From Nocardia higoensis (GTDB taxonomy: Bacteria > Actinomycetota > Actinomycetes > Mycobacteriales > Mycobacteriaceae), in contig NZ_JADLQN010000007.1 of the NCBI RefSeq assembly GCF_015477835.1, forward strand, positions 55,309 to 119,308: 64,000 nucleotides of DNA, read 5' to 3'. Positions 27,387-35,982 of this stretch are shown in pieces (the first letter of the stretch is position 1; each line of letters starts with the position of its first letter). The position numbers and the translations under genes are program-made. The notes beneath the pieces are model-generated. The model had not been told where the DNA came from. It ran no database searches and saw only the letters and a list, made by a program, of their open reading frames with translations.

Positions 27387-27406
27387 CTACCCACTCGTGT
27401 GGGTAG
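27387..27406. promoter_or_regulatory. 20-bp palindrome upstream of the secreted-protein gene
   Basis: CTACCCAC-TCGT-GTGGGTAG is a perfect 8-4-8 inverted repeat 24 bp upstream of the start codon. It could be an operator or a leader hairpin. TACCC...GGGTA half-sites recall copper-responsive repressors, but the spacing differs from the RicR form I know. Confidence 0.45.
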
Positions 27407-27465
27407 GCGTCACGCTACACAGACGGAGGCAAGCCCACGGCTATTTCTGAAATAAATCCTTTTAA

Positions 27466-28431
27466 CTAGTTCGGGTTCTGCGGCGTGACCTGAACGCGCA
27501 CGATCGCGGGCCTACCGGGATCGGCGCTGCCGTACAGGCGCTCCCCCGGCTCGGCATCGTTCGCGCCGCCGGGCAGCGGGGGAAATCCCGACGCGGTGAG
27601 CACATCACGCAGACCGTCCGCGGTGGGCTCGTCGACCACGTTCACCCTGATGTCGAGCAGATCCCGCGCGGGCAGTTCCGGCACCGAGGTCGGACCGATG
27701 TGCTCGATGCTCGATGCCGCGCCACCGCAGGCCACCCGCAGCCGGGCGATGAGTCGCCCCGCCTGCGCGGCCCAGCCGGGATCGGCTGTCAGAAGCTCGG
27801 CGCCCGCCTCCGCCGCGATGCCGGTACGCAAGTTGCGTTCGAACGGGACCAGGCGCCGCTCCCACAGTTCGTGCACGACCGGTTCGATCGCGCCCTCCGG
27901 ACCGCTGTTGTCGAGCAGCACGTCGGCGACCGCGCGGCGCTGCTCGTCGGTGGCCTGCGCGGCGATCCGAGCACGCGCGTCACTTTCCGGCACACCGCGG
28001 AATTCGACCAGCCGGCGAATTCTCGTCGCGGCGGGAACATCCACGATCACCACCAGATTCATGAACGGCGCGAGACCGTTCTCCACCAGCAGTGGAATAT
28101 CCTGCACAATGATCGCGTCGGCCGGCGCGGCCCCGATCAATTCCGCCGTGCGCTTGCCGACGAGCGGGTGGGTGATGGAATTCAGTGTCGTCCTGGACTC
28201 GTCGTCGGCGAATGCCTTGGCCGCCAGCGCGGGCCGATCCAGGCTGCCGTCCGCGGTCAGGATATCCGAGCCGAACGCTTCGACCAGCGCCGCCAGCCCC
28301 TCGGTCCCCGGCGCCACCACCTCCCGGGCGATGATGTCGGAATCCACGATCACCGCCCCGCGCTCGGCGAGAATCCGCGCCACCGTCGACTTGCCCGCTC
28401 CCATGCCTCCGGTGAGGCCGATCCGCAACAT
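27466..28431 (-). CDS. coaE: Dephospho-CoA kinase with partial GrpB-type C-terminal domain
   Basis: 321 residues. The kinase domain (about 1-200) has the P-loop GLTGGMGAGKSTVARIL and DIPLLVENGL; it phosphorylates dephospho-CoA to CoA. From about residue 235, SSIEHIGPTSVPELPARDLLDI starts a GrpB/UPF0157 domain as in mycobacterial CoaE, but the frame ends after VRVQVTPQNPN, well short of the roughly 407-residue mycobacterial protein. Start ATG 28429-28431 at MLRIGLTGG. Confidence 0.93.
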   Translation of the reverse strand: MLRIGLTGGMGAGKSTVARILAERGAVIVDSDIIAREVVAPGTEGLAALVEAFGSDILTADGSLDRPALAAKAFADDESRTTLNSITHPLVGKRTAELIGAAPADAIIVQDIPLLVENGLAPFMNLVVIVDVPAATRIRRLVEFRGVPESDARARIAAQATDEQRRAVADVLLDNSGPEGAIEPVVHELWERRLVPFERNLRTGIAAEAGAELLTADPGWAAQAGRLIARLRVACGGAASSIEHIGPTSVPELPARDLLDIRVNVVDEPTADGLRDVLTASGFPPLPGGANDAEPGERLYGSADPGRPAIVRVQVTPQNPN

Positions 28432-29033
28432 GCGCTCAGTCTCGCATCCCCGGCACAGCCGGACCTCGACGGGCAGCGCGGCGGGCAGCGCGGCCCCGCA
28501 CCGGTCCACGGGTGGGTGCTTCGTTACCGGTCACCATTCTTTTTGCTCGTACCGTGATATTACCGAGACCAGCTCGCAACATAATTCCGCCCGAGGCCGG
28601 ACATCGGCGGCAAACTTACGACACGCGACGTAATTACCTTCGCAAAATACGTTGGAAGCGGGCTCGTTCGACTAATCTTCGCCGTGGCGAATCCATCCGC
28701 ACGACCCCGATCCGAACACCGAGCGAAGGAACTCCATTGCGCATGAGAATCCGCCGAGCGGGTCGCCACCGCCTCGGCATGGCAGGCGGGGTGCACTGCC
28801 TCACGATCCCCGCTGTCGCGGCCGCCTTCGCCGAGCATCGCCGGCCGTGGCCGACCTCGCTGCGGCAGCCTGCCCGGCACAGTCTGGCCGCCCGCCGCCG
28901 GAGGACTCCGGCGCCCGCGACCACTCGTTGGGTGCCCGCCACCGCGAGCTGATCCCACCTGTTCTCGATGGCCCGGCCGCACGGCTGGGCCATTGTCGTC
29001 TCCGCAGCTCTGGGTGCCACAGCCCGAGCAACG
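28432..29033. other. 600-bp region without a confident gene
   Basis: Between coaE and the rpsA terminator. A plus-strand frame 28743-28952 (69 codons, GAAGGAA 12 nt upstream, MRIRRAGRHRLGMAGG start) has a vaguely signal-like N-terminus but an Arg-rich, low-complexity remainder; it is not annotated. A TTCGCC-GT-GGCGAA palindrome is at 28678-28691. Nothing else is seen. Confidence 0.4.
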
Positions 29034-29070
29034 GGAAAGGCCCCGGTCCGAATCGGACCGGGGCCTTTCC
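29034..29070 (-). terminator. rpsA terminator
   Basis: A perfect 17-bp stem with a 3-nt loop (29034-29050 with 29054-29070), 23 bp after the rpsA stop. The stem ends in TTTCC on the minus strand. Confidence 0.85.
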
Positions 29071-29092
29071 GTCATGCTCGTGTCGGCGTGCC

Positions 29093-30556
29093 TCAGGCGT
29101 TGCCGGACAGCTTCTCCCGCAGCGCGGCGAGCTGCGCGTCGCTGGCCAGCGAACCACCGGCCGGCTCGGCCTGGCTCGCGGCCGACTGCGCACCGCTCTC
29201 GGAGGAGTAGTTGCCGCTGCCGCCGTTGGCCGCTTCGGCCTCGGCGTCGGCCGCCATCTTCTCCATCTGAGCCGTGTGCATCTTGTGACGACGCTCGGCC
29301 TCGGCGTAGCGCGACTCCCACTCGTCCCGCTGCTTCTCGTAACCCTCGAGCCACTCGTTGGTGTCGGGGTCGAAGCCTTCGGGGAAGATGTAGTTGCCCT
29401 GCTCGTCGTAGCTGTCGGCCATGCCGTACTTCGACGGGTCGAACTCGGCGCTGTAGTCCTCGTTGGCCTGCTTCAGGCTCAGCGAGATCCGGCGACGCTC
29501 CAGGTCGATGTCGATAACCTTGACCATCGCGTCGTCGCCGACGGCCACGACCTGGTCCGGCACCTCGACGTGGCGCTCGGCCAGCTCGGAGATGTGCACC
29601 AGGCCCTCGATGCCCTCTTCGACGCGGACGAAGGCACCGAACGGAACCAGCTTGGTGACCTTGCCCGGCACGATCTGGCCGATGGCGTGGGTGCGAGCGA
29701 ACTGACGCCACGGATCTTCCTGGGTCGCCTTGAGCGACAGGGAGACGCGCTCGCGATCCAGATCGACGTCGAGGACCTCGACGGTGACCTCGTTGCCGAC
29801 CTCGACGACCTCGGACGGGTGGTCGATGTGCTTCCAGGACAGCTCGGAGACGTGCACCAAGCCGTCCACGCCGCCCAGATCGACGAAGGCGCCGAAGTTG
29901 ACGATCGAGGAGACCACACCCTTGCGGACCTGGCCCTTCTGCAGCTGGTGCAGGAACTCGCTACGGACCTCGGACTGGGTCTGCTCGAGCCAGGCGCGAC
30001 GCGACAGGACCACGTTGTTGCGGTTCTTGTCGAGCTCGATGATCTTGGCCTCGATCTCCTTGCCGACGTACGGCTGGAGGTCGCGGACACGACGCATCTC
30101 GACCAGCGAGGCGGGAAGGAAGCCGCGCAGACCGATGTCGAGGATCAGGCCGCCCTTGACGACCTCGATGACGGTGCCCTTGACGGCCTCGTCCTTCTCC
30201 TTGAGCTCCTCGATGGTGCCCCACGCACGCTCGTACTGCGCCCGCTTCTTCGACAGGATCAGGCGGCCTTCCTTGTCCTCCTTGGTGAGAACAAGAGCCT
30301 CGACCTCATCGCCCACGGAAACGACCTCGTTGGGGTCGACATCGTGCTTGATGGACAGCTCGCGGGAGGGGATGACGCCTTCGGTCTTGTAACCGATGTC
30401 GAGCAGGACCTCGTCGCGGTCGACCTTGACGATGGTTCCTTCGACGATGTCGCCGTCGTTGAAGTACTTGATCGTGGCGTCGATGGCGGCGAGGAAATCC
30501 TCGGCGGAGCCGATGTCGTTGACGGCTACCTGCGGCGAGGTGACGGTGGTGGGCAT
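29093..30556 (-). CDS. rpsA: Small ribosomal subunit protein bS1
   Basis: 487 residues with four S1 RNA-binding domains (about 35-105, 120-190, 205-275, 292-362), for example GVVSSIVNFGAFVDLGGVDGLVHVSEL and GKVTKLVPFGAFVRVEEGIEGLVHISEL split across domains 3 and 4. The C-terminal tail of roughly 115 residues is Glu/Ala/Ser-rich and predicted disordered, as in actinobacteria; S1 of this group has been studied as a pyrazinoic-acid target. Start ATG 30554-30556 (MPTTVTSP) with GGAGC upstream. Confidence 0.97.
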   Translation of the reverse strand: MPTTVTSPQVAVNDIGSAEDFLAAIDATIKYFNDGDIVEGTIVKVDRDEVLLDIGYKTEGVIPSRELSIKHDVDPNEVVSVGDEVEALVLTKEDKEGRLILSKKRAQYERAWGTIEELKEKDEAVKGTVIEVVKGGLILDIGLRGFLPASLVEMRRVRDLQPYVGKEIEAKIIELDKNRNNVVLSRRAWLEQTQSEVRSEFLHQLQKGQVRKGVVSSIVNFGAFVDLGGVDGLVHVSELSWKHIDHPSEVVEVGNEVTVEVLDVDLDRERVSLSLKATQEDPWRQFARTHAIGQIVPGKVTKLVPFGAFVRVEEGIEGLVHISELAERHVEVPDQVVAVGDDAMVKVIDIDLERRRISLSLKQANEDYSAEFDPSKYGMADSYDEQGNYIFPEGFDPDTNEWLEGYEKQRDEWESRYAEAERRHKMHTAQMEKMAADAEAEAANGGSGNYSSESGAQSAASQAEPAGGSLASDAQLAALREKLSGNA

Positions 30557-30928
30557 ATGTCGGTTTGCTCCGGACGGATTGTGGTCGGTTGCGGACATTG
30601 GAACTTTCGGTACGCTGCGTGATCATCGCGGCGCTGCGATGACGGGTACGTGAACCGTACCGCACCGCTCGATGCGTGAAACCCAGCACGGGGTGCCTCG
30701 TTTCCCAGTACGCTCGAGTCTTCCGATATCGCGATCCGATACCCGAAACCCCCAAGCACGCAAGGACCCACTGCACACTCGCGCGTTCAGCGTACGCGAC
30801 CTTGGTCGACCGGGGCAAACCGGTCCGTACGCCACTCCGGCGACACGACCGAACCGGAGATGAACCCCGCGTCGACATGCCGAGATGTCGTTCCGGACGC
30901 AGTCGCGAGCCCCTCTCGAACGCACCGA
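30557..30928. other. Intergenic region carrying the rpsA promoter
   Basis: About 370 bp between the divergent rpsA and methyltransferase genes. No gene is supported in either direction. It must contain the rpsA promoter and leader, but no single -35/-10 pair is convincing by eye. Confidence 0.4.
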
Positions 30929-30934
30929 TACAGT
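30929..30934 (+). promoter_or_regulatory. -10 element, leaderless methyltransferase start
   Basis: TACAGT fits TAnnnT and ends 6 nt before GTG 30941, which favours that GTG and a leaderless message. Confidence 0.45.
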
Positions 30935-30940
30935 GCTCGG

Positions 30941-31801
30941 GTGTCGGATGATCGCCATGCGAAAGCGAACGCAACGCTGGGTACCACGGGTATCGCCAGA
31001 ACGCGGCTGAGTTCGGCCGACAGCCAGCGCGCCAGCCGCCGCTGGTGGGACGCCGATGCCGACGACTATCACCGCACGCACGCGGAGTTCCTCGGCGTCG
31101 ACGCACCCGGCGGCGAATTCGTCTGGTGCCCGGAGGGCCTGCACGAGGGAGATGTACACCTGCTCGGCGAGGACCTGGCGGGCAAACGCGTCCTCGAGAT
31201 CGGCTGCGGATCCGCCCCGTGCGCGCGTTGGCTCACCGGACAGGGCGCCTACGCCGTCGGCCTGGATCTGTCGATGGGAATGCTGCGGCGCGGGCTGGCG
31301 GCGATGGCGCAGTCCGCTCCCCACCAACCCCGGACGCCGCTGGTGCAAGCGGGCGCCGAGTCGCTGCCCTTCGCCGACGAGTCCTTCGACGCCGCCTGCT
31401 CGGCTTTCGGCGCGGTACCGTTCGTGGCCGATTCGGCGGCGGTGATGCGCGAGGTCGCTCGGGTGTTGCGGCCGGGCGGTCGCTGGGTGTTCTCGGTGAA
31501 CCATCCGATGCGCTGGGTCTTCCCCGACGATCCCGGCCCCGACGGGTTGCGCGCGACCATCCCGTATTTCGACCGCACCCCGTACGTGGAGGTCGACGCC
31601 GACGGCGAGCCGACCTACGTCGAGCATCACCGCACGATCGGCGACCGGGTGCGCGAGATCGTCGCCGCCGGGTTGCTGATCGACGACCTGGTCGAGCCGG
31701 ACTGGCCGGAGTGGCTGGAGCGGGAGTGGGGGCAGTGGAGCCCGCTGCGCGGCGAGATCTTCCCCGGTACCGCCATTTTCGTCACGCACAAACCGGCGTG
31801 A
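30941..31801 (+). CDS. Class I SAM-dependent methyltransferase
   Basis: 286 residues. Motif I is VLEIGCGSAPCARWL, with AVGLDLS and AESLPFADESFDAACSAFGAVPF as motifs II-III, and LRPGGRWVFSVNHPMRW later. This Methyltransf_11 pattern occurs in enzymes acting on small molecules or lipids; substrate unknown. GTG 30941 is preferred because a -10 box lies 6 nt upstream; ATG 30860 would add 27 poorly conserved residues. Confidence 0.85.
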   Translation: MSDDRHAKANATLGTTGIARTRLSSADSQRASRRWWDADADDYHRTHAEFLGVDAPGGEFVWCPEGLHEGDVHLLGEDLAGKRVLEIGCGSAPCARWLTGQGAYAVGLDLSMGMLRRGLAAMAQSAPHQPRTPLVQAGAESLPFADESFDAACSAFGAVPFVADSAAVMREVARVLRPGGRWVFSVNHPMRWVFPDDPGPDGLRATIPYFDRTPYVEVDADGEPTYVEHHRTIGDRVREIVAAGLLIDDLVEPDWPEWLEREWGQWSPLRGEIFPGTAIFVTHKPA

Positions 31802-31805
31802 GAGC

Positions 31806-31841
31806 CGGACGGCCCCGGCACGCACAGGCCGGGGTCGTCCG
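31806..31841. terminator. Convergent terminator hairpin
   Basis: A 14-bp stem with one G-U pair (31806-31819 with 31828-31841, loop of 8), just after the methyltransferase stop and before the convergent RHH gene. Confidence 0.75.
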
Positions 31842-31893
31842 TACTTCCGCTCAGGTCGCGTAGCCGGGCACGGACGCGCATGCCGCGTGCCCG

Positions 31894-32076
31894 TCAGCCG
31901 AGTTCGCCATCGGGTCGAGCGCCGGGCTTCGGCTTGCGCCCGGCCTGCTCCAGGGCCAGCCGTAACGCGTACTCGATCTGCGCGTTGATGCTGCGCAGGT
32001 CGTCGGCCGCCCACCGGGCGATCGCCTCGTGGACGGCCGGGTCGAGCCGCAGCAGCACCTTCTTCCGTTCGGCCAT
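31894..32076 (-). CDS. Ribbon-helix-helix (Arc-like) DNA-binding protein
   Basis: 60 residues beginning MAERKKVLLRLDPAVHEAIARWAADDLRS-INAQIEYAL, the beta-strand then two helices of Arc/MetJ repressors, ending in a short charged tail. It would bind DNA as a dimer of dimers. It starts 10 bp after the SPFH gene and is surely co-transcribed with it; no toxin gene adjoins, so an antitoxin role is unsupported. It may repress this two-gene unit. Confidence 0.8.
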   Translation of the reverse strand: MAERKKVLLRLDPAVHEAIARWAADDLRSINAQIEYALRLALEQAGRKPKPGARPDGELG

Positions 32077-32086
32077 GGGCGCGCCG

Positions 32087-32968
32087 CTAGTACAGCGATC
32101 CGGCGTTGACCACCGGCTGTGTCGCGCGGTCGCCGCAGAGCACGACCAGCAGGTTCGACACCATCGCCGCGCGGCGCTCCTCGTCGAGTTCGACCACCCC
32201 CTGCGCGGTGAGCCGATCCAGTGCCATGCTGACCATCCCGACCGCTCCCTCCACGATGTGTGTGCGGGCGGCGACCACCTGCGCCGCCTGCTGACGGACC
32301 AGCATGGCTTGGGCGATCTCCGGCGCGTACGCCAGGTGGGTGATGCGCGCCTCGATCACCTCGATGCCCGCCATCGCGGTGCGTTCGCGCAGCTCGACGG
32401 TCAGCTCCTCGGCGATCTCGGTGCCGTCGCGCAGGCTGGTGCGCCCGACGTCGTGCGCGTCGTAGGGGTGCGTGGTGGCCAGGTGCCGGACCGCGGCCTC
32501 GGACTGGGTCTCCACGTACTCCTCGTAGTCGTCGACCGAGAAGGCCGCCTTGAAACTGTCGACCACCTTGTAGACGACCACCGCGCCGATCTCGACCGGG
32601 TTGCCGTCGGCGTCGTTGACCTTGAGTTTCTGGGTCTCGAAGTTGCGTACCCGCAGAGAGATGGACTTGCGGTCGGTCAGCGGGATCACCGAGTAGAAGC
32701 CGGGCTCGCTCACCGACCCGATGTACCGGCCGAAGAACTGCACCACCTTCGCCTCGTTGGGGTTGACCACGGTCAGCCCGGTGGCCGACAGGAGCAGGAC
32801 GACAACCCCCACGCAGGCCGCGATGGCGGCGATCAGCGCGGGCACGTTGTCACCGCCGGCCGCGGCGACGAAGCCGAGCGCGGCCGCACCACCGAAGACG
32901 AGCAACAGCACCAGCAACGCCAGCAGTACGAGGAATCCGTTGACGCGCGACGCGGGCCGAAACTCCAT
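32087..32968 (-). CDS. SPFH/band-7 membrane protein
   Basis: 293 residues. Two N-terminal membrane helices (about 10-35 and 43-62) precede an SPFH domain (about 62-245) with VVNPNEAKVVQFFGRYIGSV, VEIGAVVVYKVVD and ELRERTAMAGIEVIEARITHLAYAPEIA split over its length, typical of the slipin/HflK-like class. It should form membrane scaffolds; a partner protease is not encoded next to it. Followed by an RHH regulator. Confidence 0.88.
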   Translation of the reverse strand: MEFRPASRVNGFLVLLALLVLLLVFGGAAALGFVAAAGGDNVPALIAAIAACVGVVVLLLSATGLTVVNPNEAKVVQFFGRYIGSVSEPGFYSVIPLTDRKSISLRVRNFETQKLKVNDADGNPVEIGAVVVYKVVDSFKAAFSVDDYEEYVETQSEAAVRHLATTHPYDAHDVGRTSLRDGTEIAEELTVELRERTAMAGIEVIEARITHLAYAPEIAQAMLVRQQAAQVVAARTHIVEGAVGMVSMALDRLTAQGVVELDEERRAAMVSNLLVVLCGDRATQPVVNAGSLY

Positions 32969-32990
32969 GACAACCTCCCGGAATATCGAA

Positions 32991-33000
32991 GTGATATCAC
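32991..33000. promoter_or_regulatory. GTGATATCAC palindrome upstream of the SPFH-RHH unit
   Basis: A perfect 10-bp palindrome 23 bp upstream of the SPFH start, with another GATAT half-site (32982-32986, reverse) beside it. Repeated short half-sites are typical of RHH operators, so autoregulation by the RHH protein is a fair guess. Confidence 0.35.
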
Positions 33001-33027
33001 AAAGATAGCATGCGGGTCCCGGGCATA

Positions 33028-33057
33028 CAGGAGCCCCGGACGTATCCGGGGCTCCTG
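33028..33057 (-). terminator. Terminator of the amino-acid importer operon
   Basis: A perfect 13-bp stem with CGTA loop (33028-33040 with 33045-33057), 16 bp after the ATPase stop codon. Confidence 0.85.
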
Positions 33058-33073
33058 TGGGTGTGGAGGATAT

Positions 33074-33856
33074 TCAGAGCAGGCGGGACAGGAAGGTCTT
33101 CGTACGCTCCTGCTTCGGCTCGGCCAGCACCTCACGGGGCGGGCCGGATTCGACGACCACGCCGCCGTCCATGAACACCAGCTGATCCGCGACCTCCCTG
33201 GCGAAGCCCATCTCGTGGGTCACCACCACCATCGTCATCCCGCTGTCGGCGAGTTCTCGCATCACGGTGAGCACCTCGCCGACCAGTTCCGGATCCAGCG
33301 CCGAGGTCGGCTCGTCGAAGAGCATGAGCTTGGGATCCATCGCCAGCGCGCGGGCGATGGCGACGCGCTGCTGCTGGCCGCCGGACAGCTGCGCGGGGTA
33401 GGCGTCGGCCTTGTCGGCCATGCCGACCCTCCTGAGCAGTTCGCGCCCGCGCTCGACGGCCTCGGCCTTGGGCACCTTCTTGACCTGGGTCGGCGCCTCG
33501 ATGATGTTCTCCAGCGCGGTGCGGTGCGGGAACAGATTGAAGTGCTGAAACACCATGCCGATGTCGCGGCGCTGCCTGGCCGCCTCACGCGGATGCAGTT
33601 CGTAGAGTTTGTCGCCCTTCTGCCGGTAACCGACCAGTTCGCCGTCGACATAGAGCCGTCCCGCGTCGACCTGCTCGAGATGGTTGATACAGCGCAGGAA
33701 GGTCGATTTGCCCGAGCCGGACGGGCCGATCAGGCACATCACCTCCCCGCGCGCCACCTCGAGCGAGACACCCGCGAGCACCCGCAGCGCGCCGAAGCTC
33801 TTGCACACCCGCTCGGCGCGGATCATCGGGACCGGCCCACCCGCCGTCACTGTCAT
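33074..33856 (-). CDS. Polar amino-acid ABC transporter ATP-binding protein
   Basis: 260 residues, a complete ABC ATPase of the GlnQ type: Walker A GPSGSGKSTFLRCINHLE, signature LSGGQQQRVAIARAL, Walker B LMLFDEPTSALDPE and switch THEMGFAREVAD. The segment HFNLFPHRTALENI is typical of glutamine/glutamate importers. It overlaps the permease gene by 4 bp, in an operon with the binding protein first. Confidence 0.93.
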   Translation of the reverse strand: MTVTAGGPVPMIRAERVCKSFGALRVLAGVSLEVARGEVMCLIGPSGSGKSTFLRCINHLEQVDAGRLYVDGELVGYRQKGDKLYELHPREAARQRRDIGMVFQHFNLFPHRTALENIIEAPTQVKKVPKAEAVERGRELLRRVGMADKADAYPAQLSGGQQQRVAIARALAMDPKLMLFDEPTSALDPELVGEVLTVMRELADSGMTMVVVTHEMGFAREVADQLVFMDGGVVVESGPPREVLAEPKQERTKTFLSRLL

Positions 33857-34833
33857 TTCGCCACATCCGGTTTCTGCGCGTCGGCCAGTGCCCGCAATTG
33901 CCTGGCGGTCAACTGCCGTGACACGCCCCGCGAGTAATGCCGTTCCAGGTAGTACTGCCCGACCATGAGCACGCTGGTGATAGCCAGGTACCAGGTGGCG
34001 GTGACCAGCAACAACGGGATGGGCTGGAAGTTCACGCCGTAGATGTCACGGGCGCGGCCGTACAGGTCGGTGCTCAGCGGGATGGCCGTGACCAGCGAGG
34101 TGGTCTTGAGCATGCCGATGAGTTCGTTGCCGGTGGGTGGGATGACGACCCGCATCGACTGCGGCAGGACCGTGCGGCGCATGGTCTGCGACCAGGACAT
34201 GCCCAGCGCGATCGAGGCCTCCCGCTGCCCCTCCCCGACCGAGTTGATGCCCGCGCGCACGATCTCGGCCATGTAGGCCGCCTCGTTGAGCCCGAGACCG
34301 ATCACCGCGAAGGTGAACGCGGCCTGCAGATTCTGCACGTCCAGTTCGAAGAAGCTCGGCCCGAACGGCACCCCGAGAACGATCTGCTTGTAGAGCGAGG
34401 GGAACAGGCCCCAGAACACCAACTGCACGAATACCGGGGTGCCGCGGAAGATCCACAGATAGACCCACGAAGTCGCGCGCAGCACCGGATTCGGCGACAA
34501 GCGCATGACGGCCAGCACGGTGCCGAGCACGATCGCGATCAGCATGGCCAGCACGGTCAGTTCGAGGGTGACCACCGCGCCGGACAGGATGCGGGTGTCG
34601 AACAGGTAGCGGCCGTAGGTGCCCCACTGGTAGGCATCGTTGGTGGCCGCGCCGTAGACGAACAGTCCGGCCAGGACCAGAATCACCGCCGCCGCGATCC
34701 ACCGCCCCGGCCTGCGCAGGGGCACCGCCCGGATCGGCTCGGGCTCCAGCATCGGGTCACCGGAGGGTCGCGCCGGCAGGTCCTCGCGCAGCGGATCCGT
34801 CGGTGCGGCCGCCTCGTCGTCGCTGTCTGTCAT
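33853..34833 (-). CDS. Polar amino-acid ABC transporter permease
   Basis: 326 residues. A hydrophilic N-terminus of about 35 residues, then at least five membrane helices and the EAA loop (AYMAEIVRAGINSVGEGQREAS), which docks to the ATPase. Of the HisM/GlnP family. It starts 3 bp after the binding-protein stop and overlaps the ATPase gene. One permease gene suggests a homodimeric channel. Confidence 0.92.
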   Translation of the reverse strand: MTDSDDEAAAPTDPLREDLPARPSGDPMLEPEPIRAVPLRRPGRWIAAAVILVLAGLFVYGAATNDAYQWGTYGRYLFDTRILSGAVVTLELTVLAMLIAIVLGTVLAVMRLSPNPVLRATSWVYLWIFRGTPVFVQLVFWGLFPSLYKQIVLGVPFGPSFFELDVQNLQAAFTFAVIGLGLNEAAYMAEIVRAGINSVGEGQREASIALGMSWSQTMRRTVLPQSMRVVIPPTGNELIGMLKTTSLVTAIPLSTDLYGRARDIYGVNFQPIPLLLVTATWYLAITSVLMVGQYYLERHYSRGVSRQLTARQLRALADAQKPDVAK

Positions 34834-34836
34834 CGA

Positions 34837-35718
34837 TCAGCTCACGGCCCCGTTGATCACCGACTCGGTGATGGCGCCTTCCTGCACACCCCAGTTCTCG
34901 GTGATCTGCTTGTACTGGCCGTTCTCGATCAGGTGATTGACCGCGGCCTGCAGGGCGGCCGCCAGGGGCGAGCCCTTCTCGACGGCCCAGCCGTACGGGG
35001 CGGAGTCGAAGACCGGGCCGGCGAGTTCGATCTTGCCGCCGCTCTGCTTGACCGCGTACGCGGTGACCGGCGAATCCGCCGACATGGCGTCGACCTGACC
35101 TTGGACCAGGGCGTTGGTGGCCGCGCTCTGCTCGTCGAAGGCCTTGATGTCGATGGGCGCCTTGCCCTCGGCCACGCACTTGTCGCTCTTGGCGGGTACC
35201 TCGTCGGTGTGCTCGACGGTGGTGGCCTGCACGGCGACCCGCAGGCCGCAGGCATTGTCCGGGTCGATCGGCTTACCGGTCTGCTGCGCCCACTGGATGC
35301 CCGCGTTGAAGTAAGTGGTGAAGTCGACCTGCTTCTCACGCTCCGCGGAGTCGGTGATCGACGACATGCCGACGTCGTAGGTGCCGGCCTGAATCGCCGG
35401 GATGATCTTCTCGAACGCCGATTCCACGTATTCGGCCTCGATACCGAGCACCGCGGTCACGGCGTTCATCAGGTCCACGTCGAATCCGACGATGTTGCCC
35501 GAGGCGTCCTTGTACTCGTTGGGCTGATAGGGCACGTTGACCCCGACCACCAGCTTGCCCGCCTGCGCGATGTCATCGGGCAACGTCGCGGCGATTTCGG
35601 AGACCTCGGAGACCTCGACTTCGGCGACCTCGTCACCGGAGCCCTCGGTGTTGGTCGTGCACCCGCTCAGGATCAGCGCGCCGCCGAACACCACGCACAA
35701 CGCTCGCACAACAGACAC
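34837..35718 (-). CDS. Amino-acid ABC transporter substrate-binding lipoprotein
   Basis: 293 residues. A lipoprotein signal peptide ends in the lipobox LSGC (Cys near residue 19), then a short acidic linker and a family 3 solute-binding fold (GKLVVGVNVPYQPNEYKD, NIVGFDVDLMNAV, YDVGMSSITDSAERE). It should deliver a polar amino acid to the permease. The GTG at 35716-35718 has GGAGG 5 nt upstream; a much longer open frame upstream is not coding. Confidence 0.92.
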   Translation of the reverse strand: MSVVRALCVVFGGALILSGCTTNTEGSGDEVAEVEVSEVSEIAATLPDDIAQAGKLVVGVNVPYQPNEYKDASGNIVGFDVDLMNAVTAVLGIEAEYVESAFEKIIPAIQAGTYDVGMSSITDSAEREKQVDFTTYFNAGIQWAQQTGKPIDPDNACGLRVAVQATTVEHTDEVPAKSDKCVAEGKAPIDIKAFDEQSAATNALVQGQVDAMSADSPVTAYAVKQSGGKIELAGPVFDSAPYGWAVEKGSPLAAALQAAVNHLIENGQYKQITENWGVQEGAITESVINGAVS

Positions 35719-35982
35719 AGCAGCCTCCACTCTCCATGGGTGAAACCGCGCGTTCACCGCACGGTCGCAATGTAAGCGAGACGACGCCTTCGCGCTGGAC
35801 AGTAATCCAAAGGAAACAGAATTTCGGGCATCACGTGTCAGGGCCGCGGGCACCGCGCGGGCGGCTCGGCACGCCCGCCCGCCCGAAGTGATCTCACCAA
35901 TAAGTGAATGAGGATTCTCCCCCTCGGCTAGGCTCGGCCCCACTGGTGCGGGGCGCGGGAACGCGGTCGAGTCGAGTGGAGA

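Noticed and set aside
27387..27406. RicR copper box
   Set aside because: Half-sites TACCC and GGGTA are present but 8 bp apart rather than the 5 bp I recall for RicR. Called only a palindrome.
28743..28952. 69-codon secreted-protein candidate between coaE and rpsA
   Set aside because: A weak ribosome-binding site exists, but the sequence is Arg-rich and low-complexity beyond a vague hydrophobic patch; no family match and no cleavage site.
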